Shown here piece by piece: positions 41,237 through 50,689 of a DNA stretch of 64,000 nt; positions within the stretch are counted from its first letter, which is position 1; each line of letters begins with the position of its first letter. The position numbers and the translations under genes were made by a program. The notes under the pieces were generated by a model. That model did not search any database, was not told the DNA's origin, and was given only the letters and a program-made list of their open reading frames with translations. The stretch is from a marine gamma proteobacterium HTCC2148 (GTDB lineage Bacteria > Pseudomonadota > Gammaproteobacteria > Pseudomonadales > Halieaceae), in NCBI GenBank assembly GCA_000156295.1, contig DS999222.1:2370-66369 (forward strand), in the 5' to 3' direction.

Positions 41237-41325
41237 GTGTTGTTGAGTTCAGGTTGAAGTTCAGGACCTTTTATTTTCGAGCGGAGCGCCTGCTCGAACC
41301 CTCTCCGGGCATGACCGCGAATGAC

Positions 41326-41931
41326 TTAGGTGCCCAGCTCTGCCCTCGCCAAAAACTGTACATGCAGTGCTTCCACCACTGACTCCAGTCGCTCAAGCGA
41401 CCCTGAATTGTCGATCACAATATCAGCCATTTCTACGCGTTCGGCGCGCTTCATCTGTGCCGCCATAATCCTTTTCACCTGCCCCTCGTCATTATCATCC
41501 CTTGCCATGGTGCGTTCCAGTTGAACGTCTTCAGGAACATCAACTACTGCGACGAGTTCTACCAGCTCCCGCTGACTGGTTTCGAGTAACAAGGGCGAGG
41601 CAAATATAGCGTAAGGCGAGGTGACTGCCTCCAGTTGGTCGACGATTTCCTGGCCGATCAAAGGATGTGTTAATTGCTCTAGCCAACTTCGCTCGGCGTC
41701 GTTAGAGAATACTCTTTGTCGCAGAGCAGCCCTGTTCAGTGAGCCGTCCGCCAGAAGAATATCCGCGCCAAAGTGATTTGCTATCGCAGCAAGAGCAGGG
41801 CGCCCTGGCTCAACCACCACGCGTGCAGCAATGTCTGCGTCAACGACTGTAATTCCCCGGTCCTCAAACTTGCGCGTGACGGCTGATTTGCCGCTACCAA
41901 TACCGCCGGTGATACCGACTACCAATGACAT
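41326..41931 (-). CDS. coaE: Dephospho-CoA kinase
   Basis: The last step of coenzyme A synthesis. GITGGIGSGKSAV is the P-loop at the N-terminus; VDADIAARVVVEPG and the SPLLLET segment are CoaE features. It has 201 residues (E. coli 206). It follows pilD by one base, the standard pilBCD-coaE arrangement, and converges on mutT. The 89-base gap to mutT holds a direct repeat GTTCAGG-N5-GTTCAGG and a 6-bp hairpin TCGAGC/GCTCGA, but no convincing terminator. Confidence 0.96.
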   Translation of the reverse strand: MSLVVGITGGIGSGKSAVTRKFEDRGITVVDADIAARVVVEPGRPALAAIANHFGADILLADGSLNRAALRQRVFSNDAERSWLEQLTHPLIGQEIVDQLEAVTSPYAIFASPLLLETSQRELVELVAVVDVPEDVQLERTMARDDNDEGQVKRIMAAQMKRAERVEMADIVIDNSGSLERLESVVEALHVQFLARAELGT

Positions 41932-41932
41932 A

Positions 41933-42799
41933 TCAGTTGAGCCCCGCCGAATTCAGGTAGGCCTCGGTGATGAGGTCCCCCCACAACAATGAAATCCATC
42001 CGGCGGCGGCCAGGTAAGGCCCGAACGGAATGGGTATTTCCTTGCCGCGATTTTTAAGGATCATCAGCCCTATGCCTACAACAGCCCCCACCAGAGATGA
42101 CAGTAAAATAATTAGCGGCAGTGCCTGCCATCCCATCCAGGCTCCCAGCGCGGCCAACAGCTTAAAGTCGCCATAACCCATGCCTTCCTTGCCGGTGATG
42201 AGTTTAAAAACCCAGTAAACGCTCCATAGAATCAGGTAGCCGGCCATCGCCCCGATCACCGCATCGCCCAGGGTCACGTAGGTGCCATTAAGGTTGAACA
42301 GAAGCCCCAGCCACAGCAATGGCAGGGTAATGTCATCTGGCAGCAGCTGGTGATCTACATCGATCATCGTCAGCGCAACCAGAGACCAGGTTAAAAACAT
42401 CGCGCCAAGTAGTGCCCAAGATGCCGGGAAATACCACGCGAGCGCCAACGTCAGTAGACCCGTAATAAGTTCCACCGTGGGATAACGCAGGGAGATTGAA
42501 ATGCTGCAGTTAGCGCATTTCCCTGCTAGGAGCAGATAGCTTAGCACCGGAATGTTCTGCCAAGCCTTGATCGGCGCCTTGCAATTGGGACAGTGCGAGT
42601 TGGGCACTGCCAGCGTCAGTGTCTGGTTTTGCTTTTCCCCCTCAAGGTCGAGCAATTCGCAGCAATCACTGCGCCACCGTGACTCCATCATGATGGGTAG
42701 GCGGTGAATAACTACATTGAGAAAACTGCCGACCACGAGCCCTAGAGAGAGTAAGGCAAGGTAAAGCAACCAGCTGTTCTGGTTGAGTGCGTCTAACAT
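41933..42799 (-). CDS. pilD: Type IV prepilin peptidase / N-methyltransferase PilD
   Basis: PilD cleaves prepilins after the conserved Gly and methylates the new N-terminus, in the inner membrane. It should process PilA from 46210. CPNC and CANC are the two cysteine pairs of the zinc site in the cytoplasmic domain, and GMGYGDFKLLAALGAW is the catalytic GxGD-type motif. It has 288 residues and about eight transmembrane segments. Confidence 0.97.
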   Translation of the reverse strand: MLDALNQNSWLLYLALLSLGLVVGSFLNVVIHRLPIMMESRWRSDCCELLDLEGEKQNQTLTLAVPNSHCPNCKAPIKAWQNIPVLSYLLLAGKCANCSISISLRYPTVELITGLLTLALAWYFPASWALLGAMFLTWSLVALTMIDVDHQLLPDDITLPLLWLGLLFNLNGTYVTLGDAVIGAMAGYLILWSVYWVFKLITGKEGMGYGDFKLLAALGAWMGWQALPLIILLSSLVGAVVGIGLMILKNRGKEIPIPFGPYLAAAGWISLLWGDLITEAYLNSAGLN

Positions 42800-42816
42800 G
42801 GAAGCTGTCCCGTCGC

Positions 42817-44037
42817 TTAGATTACAGATCCCAGCATAAATATTGGCAGGTACATTGCGATCAGCAGGCCACCCACCAATACGCCGAGAATGGACATGAT
42901 AAGGGGCTCAAGTAATGAACTAAGGTTGTCGACGGCATCGTCTACTGCTTGCTCATAGTGATCAGCGACCTTGCTAAGCATCTCGTCTAGTGCGCCAGAT
43001 TCCTCACCAATGGAGACCATTTGCATTAGCATATTAGGGAACAGCCCTGTGGCTTTGATGGAGTTATACAGCGTTGTTCCTGTGGTCACGTCGTCTTTGA
43101 TTTGTCTGATTCCTTTCTGGTACACAGAGTTACCAGCGGCTCCCGCGGTCGATTCCAGGGCATCCACCAGAGGTACACCGGCGGCGAAGGTCGTGGCCAG
43201 CGTACGGGAGAAGCGTGCGATTACTGCATCGTGCACAATGCCACCTACAATGGGTGTTTTAAGCCACATCTTATCTAAAAACTCCGAAAACTTGACTGAT
43301 CTAAATTTGGCTTCCCGGAGTGCGAAGCCTATGGCGGTCATGGCAATTAGCATGATGAACCACCACTCCTGAACCCATTCGGAAAGATGCATGACAAATA
43401 GGGTAAATGCCGGTAGGTCCGAACCGAAATTCTGGAAGGTGCTGGCAAAAACCGGGATTACTTTGATCAGCAAGATTAGCGTTACAACAACAGCGACGGC
43501 CATTACGGCGATTGGATAGGTCATCGCCTTTTTGATTTTAGCCTTGAGCGCTTCAGTTTTTTCCTTATACGTTGCAACGCGATCAAGCATCACTTCCAGT
43601 GTTCCAGACTCTTCCCCTGATGCGATCAAGCTGCAGAACAATTCGTCGAAATGCCTGGGATGTTTCGCTAATGAAGGGGCCAACCCAGTACCTGATGCAA
43701 CATCGTTCATGATCTCGACGATTAGCGTTTTCATGCGAGGCTTTTCTACACCGTCTGCAACGATCTCAAAGCTTTGCACCAGCGGTACACCGGCTTTCAT
43801 CATGGTGGCGAGTTGACGCGTAAATATAGCAATGTCTGCCGCTTTAATTGCTTTGCCCTGGCCTGAGCCAAAAAGAGGCTTCGGCTTCTTTTTAACGGAC
43901 TTGGGCTTGATGCCCTGGCGACGTAATTGAGCCTTGGCCATTGCGCTGCTGACCGCCGAAATCTCTCCTTTACTGCTGCGGCCGTTCTTATCGGTACCGC
44001 TCCAGGTAAAAACGTCACTTCCTGTTGCTGTTGCCAT
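42817..44037 (-). CDS. pilC: Type IV pilus inner-membrane platform protein PilC
   Basis: PilC is the membrane platform on which the PilB motor works. It has 406 residues with two T2SF (GspF) domains (about 75-200 and 280-400), each followed by membrane helices. FTRQLATMMKAGVPLVQ and FSRTLATTFAAGVPLVDALE are the two matching repeat signatures. It lies between pilB and pilD on the same strand. Confidence 0.97.
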   Translation of the reverse strand: MATATGSDVFTWSGTDKNGRSSKGEISAVSSAMAKAQLRRQGIKPKSVKKKPKPLFGSGQGKAIKAADIAIFTRQLATMMKAGVPLVQSFEIVADGVEKPRMKTLIVEIMNDVASGTGLAPSLAKHPRHFDELFCSLIASGEESGTLEVMLDRVATYKEKTEALKAKIKKAMTYPIAVMAVAVVVTLILLIKVIPVFASTFQNFGSDLPAFTLFVMHLSEWVQEWWFIMLIAMTAIGFALREAKFRSVKFSEFLDKMWLKTPIVGGIVHDAVIARFSRTLATTFAAGVPLVDALESTAGAAGNSVYQKGIRQIKDDVTTGTTLYNSIKATGLFPNMLMQMVSIGEESGALDEMLSKVADHYEQAVDDAVDNLSSLLEPLIMSILGVLVGGLLIAMYLPIFMLGSVI

Positions 44038-44075
44038 CGTGCTTACCGCCCCTTTCGTATTTCCATATTTCTTAT

Positions 44076-45791
44076 TCAGTCAACCGTTATGCGGTTGGCC
44101 TCTTCCAGTGTGGTCACTCCCTGTGCCACCTTTTCCAGCGCCGATCTGCGAAGAGTACTAAATCCTTCCTCGGTTGCGGCCTCCTGGATTTGCAGAGAAT
44201 TGCCTTCTTCCATAATTAGTGTGGCAATTTTCGGGGTTATCCTGACAACCTCGTAGATACCCACGCGGCCCTTGTAACCCTCGTTACAGGCATTGCAGCC
44301 TACTGCATGAGTTATGGTCGCGTCCGCTAATTGTTCTTCAGTGAATCCCTCGTTTAGCAGCGTTTCGTGAGGAATTTCAGCGGGTATCGCGCACTCTTTA
44401 CACAGCCGTCGCGCGAGGCGCTGAGCAATAATCAGGTCAACGGAAGTCGCCAGGTTGAAGGCGGGAACACCCATGTTGAGCATTCGAGTGACGGTTTCTG
44501 CAGCGCTATTGGTGTGTAGAGTCGATAACACAAGGTGGCCTGTTTGAGCAGCCTTGATCGCAATTTCCGCTGTTTCCAGATCTCGAATTTCACCGACCAT
44601 GATGATATCGGGGTCCTGGCGAAGGAATGAGCGCAGCGCCTCGGCGAAGTTAAGACCGACTTTGGCGTTTACATGAACCTGGTTTATTCCCGTCAGATTA
44701 ATTTCAACCGGGTCTTCCGCTGTTGAAATATTGCGTTCGGGCGTATTGAGAATATTAAGGCCTGTATAGAGTGACACAGTTTTACCGGAACCCGTGGGGC
44801 CGGTGACCAGAATCATGCCCTGGGGTTGGTCCAGTGCTTTGAGATACAGCTCTTTTTGATCCGGTTCATAGCCTAAGGCGTCAATGCCTAGTTGCGCGCT
44901 GGTCGGGTCCAGAATACGCAGTACGATTTTTTCCCCAAACAATGTTGGTAGCGTGTTCACACGAAAATCAATAGCTCGATTGCGAGATAGCTTCATCTGA
45001 ATGCGGCCATCCTGCGGCATTCGACGCTCGGAGATGTCCATTTGCGACATCACTTTAAGGCGAGCTGCCAGGCGACTGGAAAGATTGCGAGGAGGCTTTA
45101 CCATTTCTCGCAAGATGCCATCGGTACGAAAGCGGACTCGGTAATCGTTCTCATAGGGTTCGAAATGAATATCTGAGGCGCCTTGCTTAATTGCGTCAAT
45201 TAAGACTTTATTGACGAAGCGAACTATGGGGGTCTCGTCGACCGCATCGTTTCCCTCGTCAGCATCTGTGCCTCCAGCACTGGATACATCGATATTATCG
45301 AGGTCGTCTGCTTCCAGGTCACCAAGCCCATCACTCAGACTGTCCTGGGTTTCGACCCAGGCTTCGATCATCTTGGAGAGTGCTCTTTCCTCGAGCAAGA
45401 CCGCATCAGTGTTGATGCCCGTGTGAAATTTGATTTCATCCAAAGCGGCCAGGTTGGTGGGATCAGACACGGCGATGAATAGTCGGTTACCTCTGCGGTA
45501 AAGTGGAAGAGCATGATGCTTTAACACCAGGTCCACCTCTACGAGGTCAGCGGGCATGGTAGAACGATCAAAGCAGGTCGTATCGAGTTGCGGTACGCCA
45601 AACTCCTGGGCAGCAACTGCTGCGAGCTGCATACTGTCGACATTTTTCTTCTCGACGAGGTATGTCACCAGCGGTAGCTGCTCCATGGAAGCTTCGCGCT
45701 GAGCATTAGAGGCCTCGTCGGCAGAAATTAGCCCCTCGGCGACCAAGCGGCCTGCCAGGCCACTGAGTTGTCCGATTCCTTTGTCATTCAT
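44076..45791 (-). CDS. pilB: Type IV pilus assembly ATPase PilB
   Basis: The extension motor. An N-terminal MshEN domain is followed by the GspE-type ATPase with GPTGSGKTVSLY (Walker A), LRQDPDIIMVGEIRD (Walker B) and TGHLVLSTLHTNSA (His box). Four cysteines (CKEC and CNAC) form the zinc site. I choose ATG at 45791 (571 residues) because Pseudomonas PilB begins with the same MND and GGGGAT lies upstream; an in-frame GTG at 45824 would add 11 residues. Confidence 0.96.
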   Translation of the reverse strand: MNDKGIGQLSGLAGRLVAEGLISADEASNAQREASMEQLPLVTYLVEKKNVDSMQLAAVAAQEFGVPQLDTTCFDRSTMPADLVEVDLVLKHHALPLYRRGNRLFIAVSDPTNLAALDEIKFHTGINTDAVLLEERALSKMIEAWVETQDSLSDGLGDLEADDLDNIDVSSAGGTDADEGNDAVDETPIVRFVNKVLIDAIKQGASDIHFEPYENDYRVRFRTDGILREMVKPPRNLSSRLAARLKVMSQMDISERRMPQDGRIQMKLSRNRAIDFRVNTLPTLFGEKIVLRILDPTSAQLGIDALGYEPDQKELYLKALDQPQGMILVTGPTGSGKTVSLYTGLNILNTPERNISTAEDPVEINLTGINQVHVNAKVGLNFAEALRSFLRQDPDIIMVGEIRDLETAEIAIKAAQTGHLVLSTLHTNSAAETVTRMLNMGVPAFNLATSVDLIIAQRLARRLCKECAIPAEIPHETLLNEGFTEEQLADATITHAVGCNACNEGYKGRVGIYEVVRITPKIATLIMEEGNSLQIQEAATEEGFSTLRRSALEKVAQGVTTLEEANRITVD

Positions 45792-45972
45792 CTGTGCTAC
45801 ATCCCCAAACGAGGTAAAATACACGAGCTAGTTTACTTCAAGCAGGCTTCGCCAGTATAAACTTTGCCAGCGGACGCTCATAGCATTCTATGACTCTCAA
45901 AGTTAGAAAAGTCAACATTCTATGCAATTGCGCAGCTACGGGCTATTTTTGAGTGAACCAATCACGCCAGAT

Positions 45973-45989
45973 CTGACAAAAATTGTCAG
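45973..45989. promoter_or_regulatory. Inverted repeat, candidate PilR enhancer site
   Basis: CTGACAA-AAA-TTGTCAG has two perfect 7-base arms around a three-base spacer. The arms contain TGTC, the core described for PilR half-sites in Pseudomonas. The distance of roughly 150 bases upstream of the sigma54 start point is normal for an enhancer-binding activator. PilR is not encoded in this window, so assignment is an inference. Confidence 0.45.
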
Positions 45990-46108
45990 TAACAGCCTAA
46001 TTCGGCTAGTGATCTGTGGCGGTTTAGTCTGAAAAACACTGCTACGAAAAGATGTAACTCATTGAATTTAAAGATTAATAAGATTTTTTGAACTGAAGTT
46101 GAAGAACA

Positions 46109-46125
46109 TTGGCTTGTTAAATGCA
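46109..46125 (+). promoter_or_regulatory. pilA: Sigma54-type promoter of pilA
   Basis: TTGGCTTGTTAAATGCA has the GG and GC doublets of the -24/-12 elements at the required spacing and keeps TTGGC and TGCA of the consensus. It would start transcription near 46136, leaving a leader of about 74 bases. Sigma54 with PilR controls pilA in Pseudomonas and many relatives. Confidence 0.65.
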
Positions 46126-46209
46126 TACTGACGACTAAGCCTAAAGGATTAAAAGTTACTCACGGCTGTCTCAAAAAGTGCAATTTATCTCTCAACGGAG
46201 TAGGGAAAT

Positions 46210-46722
46210 ATGAACATCCAAAAGACAACTCAAAAGGGTTTTACCCTTATAGAACTGATGATCGTGATTGCGATCGTTGGTATTTTGGCAGCCATCGCGC
46301 TGCCTGCTTATCAAGATTACATCGTGCGCTCAAAGATGTCTGAGCCGACGGCGGCATTAGCCGAGGCAAAAACGACGATTGCTGAATATTATGCGACAAA
46401 TGCCCAGTTGCCCGTTACCGCTGGTAAACAAGAAACGTCTTACGGCTTAAATACGGGGCCTCGAAATACAGACGTTCTCGACTATGTGTCAGTGAGGGAT
46501 GTACCGGGTTCAGGGGTTCTGGTCTACGCTGTCGTTAAAGCGGGCACATGGGGCGGGACCGTGGCCGAACGATATTCGTTTGCCCTTTCCGGTACTACGA
46601 ATGCAGATGGTAGTATGAAATGGACGTGTAAGCCTGGCGATGGCGCAGCGGAAAATTACGGAGCGACTGCAGACGAGGGTCCAGTGCCAACCAAGTATCT
46701 TCCTGCAAATTGTCGTGGATAG
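46210..46722 (+). CDS. pilA: Major type IV pilin PilA
   Basis: A type IVa prepilin with a 10-residue leader ending in KG, cut before [20 protein letters not shown]; the mature Glu5 is present. The mature chain is about 160 residues. Two cysteines (WTCKPGD and ANCRG) near the C-terminus would form the D-region disulfide. GGAGTAGGGAAAT is a strong ribosome site. The mature part shares [11 protein letters not shown] with the broken pilin at 52203. Glycosyltransferase genes follow directly, so this pilin is the likely glycosylation acceptor (inference). Confidence 0.96.
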   Translation: MNIQKTTQKGFTLIELMIVIAIVGILAAIALPAYQDYIVRSKMSEPTAALAEAKTTIAEYYATNAQLPVTAGKQETSYGLNTGPRNTDVLDYVSVRDVPGSGVLVYAVVKAGTWGGTVAERYSFALSGTTNADGSMKWTCKPGDGAAENYGATADEGPVPTKYLPANCRG

Positions 46723-46758
46723 ATTTCGGAACATGGCGTGAGTTCGACGCCGTACTAT

Positions 46759-46790
46759 AAAGCCCGGTTAGCCGGGCTTTATACGTTTTG
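46759..46790 (+). terminator. Probable terminator of pilA
   Basis: AAAGCCCGG (46759-46767) and CCGGGCTTT (46772-46780) form a perfect 9-bp stem with a TTAG loop; the T-rich tail is interrupted (ATACGTTTTG), so some read-through into the glycosyltransferase genes is likely. Confidence 0.7.
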
Positions 46791-46845
46791 ACTTTTCACA
46801 AAATTTCTCTTGCAGGGTGTTACGGGCGCTCTGTATAACTCTTGC

Positions 46846-48777
46846 ATGCTGTTTCAGACCAATCGTATTTTATTGCTCGCCGGTGTTTTTATTGCGCTCG
46901 CTTATTGGTCGGGACTGACTGGCCCTTTCTTTTTCGATGATTTACCGAATCTCACTGAAAACTATCGCCTCATCAATCTAGATTCTACCGAAGCCGATAG
47001 CTGGCGAACGGCCGCCTACAGTTCTACCGCTGGCATGTTTTATCGACCGCTTAGCATGATAACTTTCGCTGCGAATCTGGCTTTTTCTGGGGAGTTATCA
47101 CCATTTTCGCTGAAGGCAACGAATCTTGCTTGCCATCTACTGATAGCGTTTAGCGTTTATTATTTTTGTGGCTTGGTGCTTCGGAGTCCGGTGCTTGCAG
47201 GTAGTAAATTTTCTGAACTGGATCAAAAGTATATAGCCATTTTCGCAGCCGCCATCTGGGCTTTACACCCTCTTCATGTGTCGACTGTCCTTTACGCTGT
47301 TCAGAGAATGGCCCAACTCTCCACGTTAGCGGTATTGGCTGGGCTGATTGTCTTTTTAGTCTATCGCTTAAAGTGGGCAAAATCAGGGTGCACTGGGGGC
47401 GAACTCTTGGCGGCGGCGCTATGGACGATCATTATTTCGATCATGGCCGTTCTTTCCAAGGAAAATGGCGCGATATTGATCTGGCTGATTCCCGTGCTGG
47501 AATTAACCCTTTTCAGGGGGCTGTGGGCTGGTAAGACACACCGTGTGTTGGAAGTATCGACTTGGTTCATTTTTCTGACACCATTGCTGTTGATTATCGT
47601 TGCTTTGGCAATCGAGCCCTCTTTAATAGGGGCGAGGTTCGGCAACAGAGAGTTCACATTAGAGGAGCGCCTGCTTACTCAGTCGCGGATTCTTTGGCAA
47701 TATCTTGGGTGGTTAAGCTGGCCTGATATCCGTAACATGGGGTTCCACCATGATGACATCACTCTCTCTTTTAATTTACTGAACCCCATAACAACCTTAG
47801 GCAGTTTAATTGCCTGGTTCTGTGCGCTTGTTGCAGCCTGGCGTCTTCGCGATCGCTCCCCGTTGGTTATTTTTGGGCTTCTTTTCTACCTCGTATCTCA
47901 CAGTATTGAGTCAAGCTTTTTACCACTGGAAATGGTTTACGAGCATCGCAATTACCTACCCAGCGTAGGGTTAACGGTTGCGTTCTCGTGTATTTTTTGG
48001 ATGTGCGGTAAGCGATTAGCTCCAGAACGAGTGGGCTTTGTTGCAGTGTTAATGACACTTGGACTGTTCGCCCTCTGTGCCATGCGGTCGATGGTCTGGT
48101 CAGACTTTCAGTCACTGGCATACTTCAATGTCAAGAATCATCCGAATTCCCCCAGAGCCAATTTTTTGTACGGACAAATGTTGTATGCAGAGTCAATTGC
48201 CTTGCGCTCGGTAGCGTCGGAATCTGATCAGCGAAAAGCTGGCATAGTATCTGCGAGATCTCATTTTGAAAGAATGCATGAACTCTCTCCCAGGGACTTT
48301 GCTCCTCTTGTAATGCTTCATCAGATAGACGGGCAATTCTTTCCAGAATTACCTGACGGTGAACAATGGCTGTCAAAGTTGGTTGACTTGGCCGAGTCCC
48401 GCCGTTTGCAGGCCTCCGACAGGACGTTTGTTGATGTGCTGATTAAGTATTCCATTAGTGAATCTGGCTTGGCGCATATTCAAGAGGTAAATAGCATGCT
48501 CAACACTCTGCTGCTGCGCTACCCCAGCAACTCAGGCTTGGTTTTGATGCAATATGACTTATTGAGTGGCATGGGGGGGAGTTCAGAGGAGCGGCGTGAG
48601 GAGCTACTTTCGGGCTATTTACATCGATACACCGAGAGCATCGCGATTCAGATGGCGGCCGCTAGACATTTGCATAACTCAAATTTAGGCGAAGCGTACG
48701 TTCATTTAGGTAAAGGTCTGGCGCAGGATAGAAAGCGCAGATACCTGTCCTCACTCAAGCGAACCTTCGAGCAATGA
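46846..48777 (+). CDS. TMTC/PMT-like GT-C membrane glycosyltransferase with C-terminal helical repeats (1)
   Basis: About 643 residues. The first 410 or so contain about ten hydrophobic helices; the C-terminal third is soluble and TPR-like. The first outer loop carries FFFDDLPNL, the acidic pair expected of GT-C lipid-phosphosugar transferases, followed by RPLSMITFAANL, ALHPLHVSTVLYAVQRMA and EHRNYLPSVG, which parallel TMTC/protein O-mannosyltransferase relatives. It probably transfers a sugar from a polyprenyl phosphate to a protein, with PilA as the obvious candidate. No good ribosome site marks the start; ATG 46846 is a guess (alternatives TTG 46810, GTG 46819). Codon and base use is AT-richer than the flanking core genes. 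Confidence 0.7.
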   Translation: MLFQTNRILLLAGVFIALAYWSGLTGPFFFDDLPNLTENYRLINLDSTEADSWRTAAYSSTAGMFYRPLSMITFAANLAFSGELSPFSLKATNLACHLLIAFSVYYFCGLVLRSPVLAGSKFSELDQKYIAIFAAAIWALHPLHVSTVLYAVQRMAQLSTLAVLAGLIVFLVYRLKWAKSGCTGGELLAAALWTIIISIMAVLSKENGAILIWLIPVLELTLFRGLWAGKTHRVLEVSTWFIFLTPLLLIIVALAIEPSLIGARFGNREFTLEERLLTQSRILWQYLGWLSWPDIRNMGFHHDDITLSFNLLNPITTLGSLIAWFCALVAAWRLRDRSPLVIFGLLFYLVSHSIESSFLPLEMVYEHRNYLPSVGLTVAFSCIFWMCGKRLAPERVGFVAVLMTLGLFALCAMRSMVWSDFQSLAYFNVKNHPNSPRANFLYGQMLYAESIALRSVASESDQRKAGIVSARSHFERMHELSPRDFAPLVMLHQIDGQFFPELPDGEQWLSKLVDLAESRRLQASDRTFVDVLIKYSISESGLAHIQEVNSMLNTLLLRYPSNSGLVLMQYDLLSGMGGSSEERREELLSGYLHRYTESIAIQMAAARHLHNSNLGEAYVHLGKGLAQDRKRRYLSSLKRTFEQ

Positions 48778-50687
48778 TGAAAGAGCGGATCGGCCACAAG
48801 AGAGGAAATAATTTTTTGTCGGTGCTTCGGATTTTATTTTTTCTTGGTGTAATGGCTTTTACGGCCTGGGTTTACTTCCCAGGCATTCAAGGCCCAGTGC
48901 TGCTCGATGATCATTCCAGCGTCACCAAGATTGGAGATTTAACCGACAGTCCTGAGCTTGCAGTTGATTACATATTTGGAGATCGTTCGGGTGTCATGGG
49001 GCGTTCGCTCAGTATGGCCACTTTTGTTTTTGAACGCATGGTTTCTGACCGTGGGATGCCTCTCTCCAAGTCGGTAAACGTAGCTCTTCATTTATTTAAT
49101 GGTAGCTTGATTATTGCGCTATTGTGGCAGTTGTTTAGGTTTGCCGGCTTTTCTGGCTTTCATTGGCTGTCGCTGATCTTAGGCGCTCTCTGGCTGTTGC
49201 ACCCGCTTTTAATAAGTACGGTGCTGTATGCAGTCCAAAGGATGGCAATGCTTGCCACTACCTTTATGTTGCTCGGTTGCCTCAGTTACGTTTCATGGCG
49301 ATTAAAACTAATAGAAGGAAAGTTTTCCTGGTGGCGCCTCGGATTGCTGCCGGTGTTTTTGCTGCTCGGGCTTTTCTCTAAAGAAAATGCGATCCTGTTG
49401 ATTCCAGTCGTGCTTCTTCTCGAGGTTCTTTGGTTTCAGTTCGCCGGTCCTGACGGCAAAATCATCCCAGTTCTGCGTAATCTTTCGTGCTCTTTGATTG
49501 TCATCGGGCTTCTCGGTGCGGTGACAGCTGTTTTGCTCCGCTGGGAGTGGTGGCAGGCGAAATTTAGATGGCGACCATTTACTTTGGAGGAGCGGCTACT
49601 GACGGAAAGTCGGATTCTTTGGGATTACGTTGCACAGTGGTACATACCAGACGTGTCAACTATGGGCATATACCACGATGATATTTTGCTGTCTCGATCG
49701 TTCTTCGAACCAATCTCCACATTGTATTCTTCTGTTGCCTGGTTGTTGGTAGTCATTTTTTGTCTGGCGCTCTGGTTTACCCGCTTGGGCCGCTATCTCG
49801 CTTTTGCCATCCTTGTTTACCTCGTGGGGCACTCGATAGAATCGACAATTTGGCCGTTAGAACTTTATTTCGAGCATAGAAATTATTTTTCTTCTCTGGG
49901 CCTTTTGCTTATTCCGGGCGTGCTGATAGGTCTTGCGACTAAAAAAGAGCCAAAAGTTGGCCCTCCTCTAACAGTCGGCTTGGCTTTTTTTGCCATTATA
50001 CTTTGTATGCAAACCAGCTCACAGGTGACGATATGGTCTAGTCGGCCACTATTCGTACTTGCAAATGTTAGTGGGCATCCCAACTCACCCAGAGCCAACA
50101 TCGACATGGCTGTGCAATTAGCACGATTTGGAAATTCTAATACGGCGCACGAATATTCTAAGAGAGCGTTTGAGGCCTCGAGTATAGAGAGAAAAGGAGA
50201 GTACTTACTGAGGAACGTATCACTGAGCTGTATTGCAGGAGAAGCTGTTGATCGTCGTCAGGTCGATCAGATTGGCGCTTTAGGTGAATACCGCCCATTT
50301 GGTTCAGTCACAACACTGCTTGTTTTTGCAAGGTTGGTGCAAAATGGATCCTGCAAAATAGACGATGCCATGTATACCGCCGATCATTTAGAGCGCTTGT
50401 TCTTCGGCGACGATAGTAAGTACACGACGTCAGCGAAAAACTATTCCAATCTGGCGGTCTTGGAGAACGGGCTGGGTAGGTACGAAAATGCACTAATCTA
50501 TATCCAGAAGTACTTGGAGAAAATCCCCAATAACTCGCGTGGGTTGCTTATGGAACTGCATTTCGCGGTATCCCTAGAAAAGGAAGATATCGCCGAAAAG
50601 GCAATTCAGAAGCTGAACGAGCTAATGGATCAGGGTAAGCTGTCGGTTCAAGAGCAACAAACATTGGCAATGTATGTAAGGAGTTAA
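48774..50687 (+). CDS. TMTC/PMT-like GT-C membrane glycosyltransferase with C-terminal helical repeats (2)
   Basis: A paralogue of the preceding gene (637 residues), overlapping it by four bases. It repeats the same landmarks: LLDDHSSV in the first loop, RSLSMATFVFE, LLHPLLISTVLYAVQRMA, LEERLLTESRILW, HSIESTIWPLELYFEHRNY and HPNSPRANID at the start of the TPR-like region. The two proteins are clearly diverged copies, perhaps acting on different sugars or sites. The function stays inferred; an O-antigen-ligase type enzyme is less likely because the TMTC order of motifs is kept. Confidence 0.7.
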   Translation: MMKERIGHKRGNNFLSVLRILFFLGVMAFTAWVYFPGIQGPVLLDDHSSVTKIGDLTDSPELAVDYIFGDRSGVMGRSLSMATFVFERMVSDRGMPLSKSVNVALHLFNGSLIIALLWQLFRFAGFSGFHWLSLILGALWLLHPLLISTVLYAVQRMAMLATTFMLLGCLSYVSWRLKLIEGKFSWWRLGLLPVFLLLGLFSKENAILLIPVVLLLEVLWFQFAGPDGKIIPVLRNLSCSLIVIGLLGAVTAVLLRWEWWQAKFRWRPFTLEERLLTESRILWDYVAQWYIPDVSTMGIYHDDILLSRSFFEPISTLYSSVAWLLVVIFCLALWFTRLGRYLAFAILVYLVGHSIESTIWPLELYFEHRNYFSSLGLLLIPGVLIGLATKKEPKVGPPLTVGLAFFAIILCMQTSSQVTIWSSRPLFVLANVSGHPNSPRANIDMAVQLARFGNSNTAHEYSKRAFEASSIERKGEYLLRNVSLSCIAGEAVDRRQVDQIGALGEYRPFGSVTTLLVFARLVQNGSCKIDDAMYTADHLERLFFGDDSKYTTSAKNYSNLAVLENGLGRYENALIYIQKYLEKIPNNSRGLLMELHFAVSLEKEDIAEKAIQKLNELMDQGKLSVQEQQTLAMYVRS

Positions 50688-50689
50688 CT

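Larger units (their letters stand above)
45792..46209. other. pilB-pilA divergent intergenic region
   Basis: This AT-rich stretch has no gene that I can support. It contains the pilA sigma54-type promoter (46109-46125) and an inverted repeat about 160 bases upstream of the predicted pilA transcription start (45973-45989). It must also hold the promoter for the pilB-pilC-pilD-coaE run. I found no tRNA gene here. Confidence 0.7.

Noticed and set aside
41237-41325. Terminator between mutT and coaE
   Set aside because: There is a direct repeat GTTCAGG-N5-GTTCAGG and a short TCGAGC/GCTCGA stem, but no T run follows on either strand.
46786-46845. Separate promoter for the glycosyltransferase genes (TTGACT near 46788)
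   Set aside because: No acceptable -10 element lies 16-18 bases downstream; read-through from pilA is as likely.
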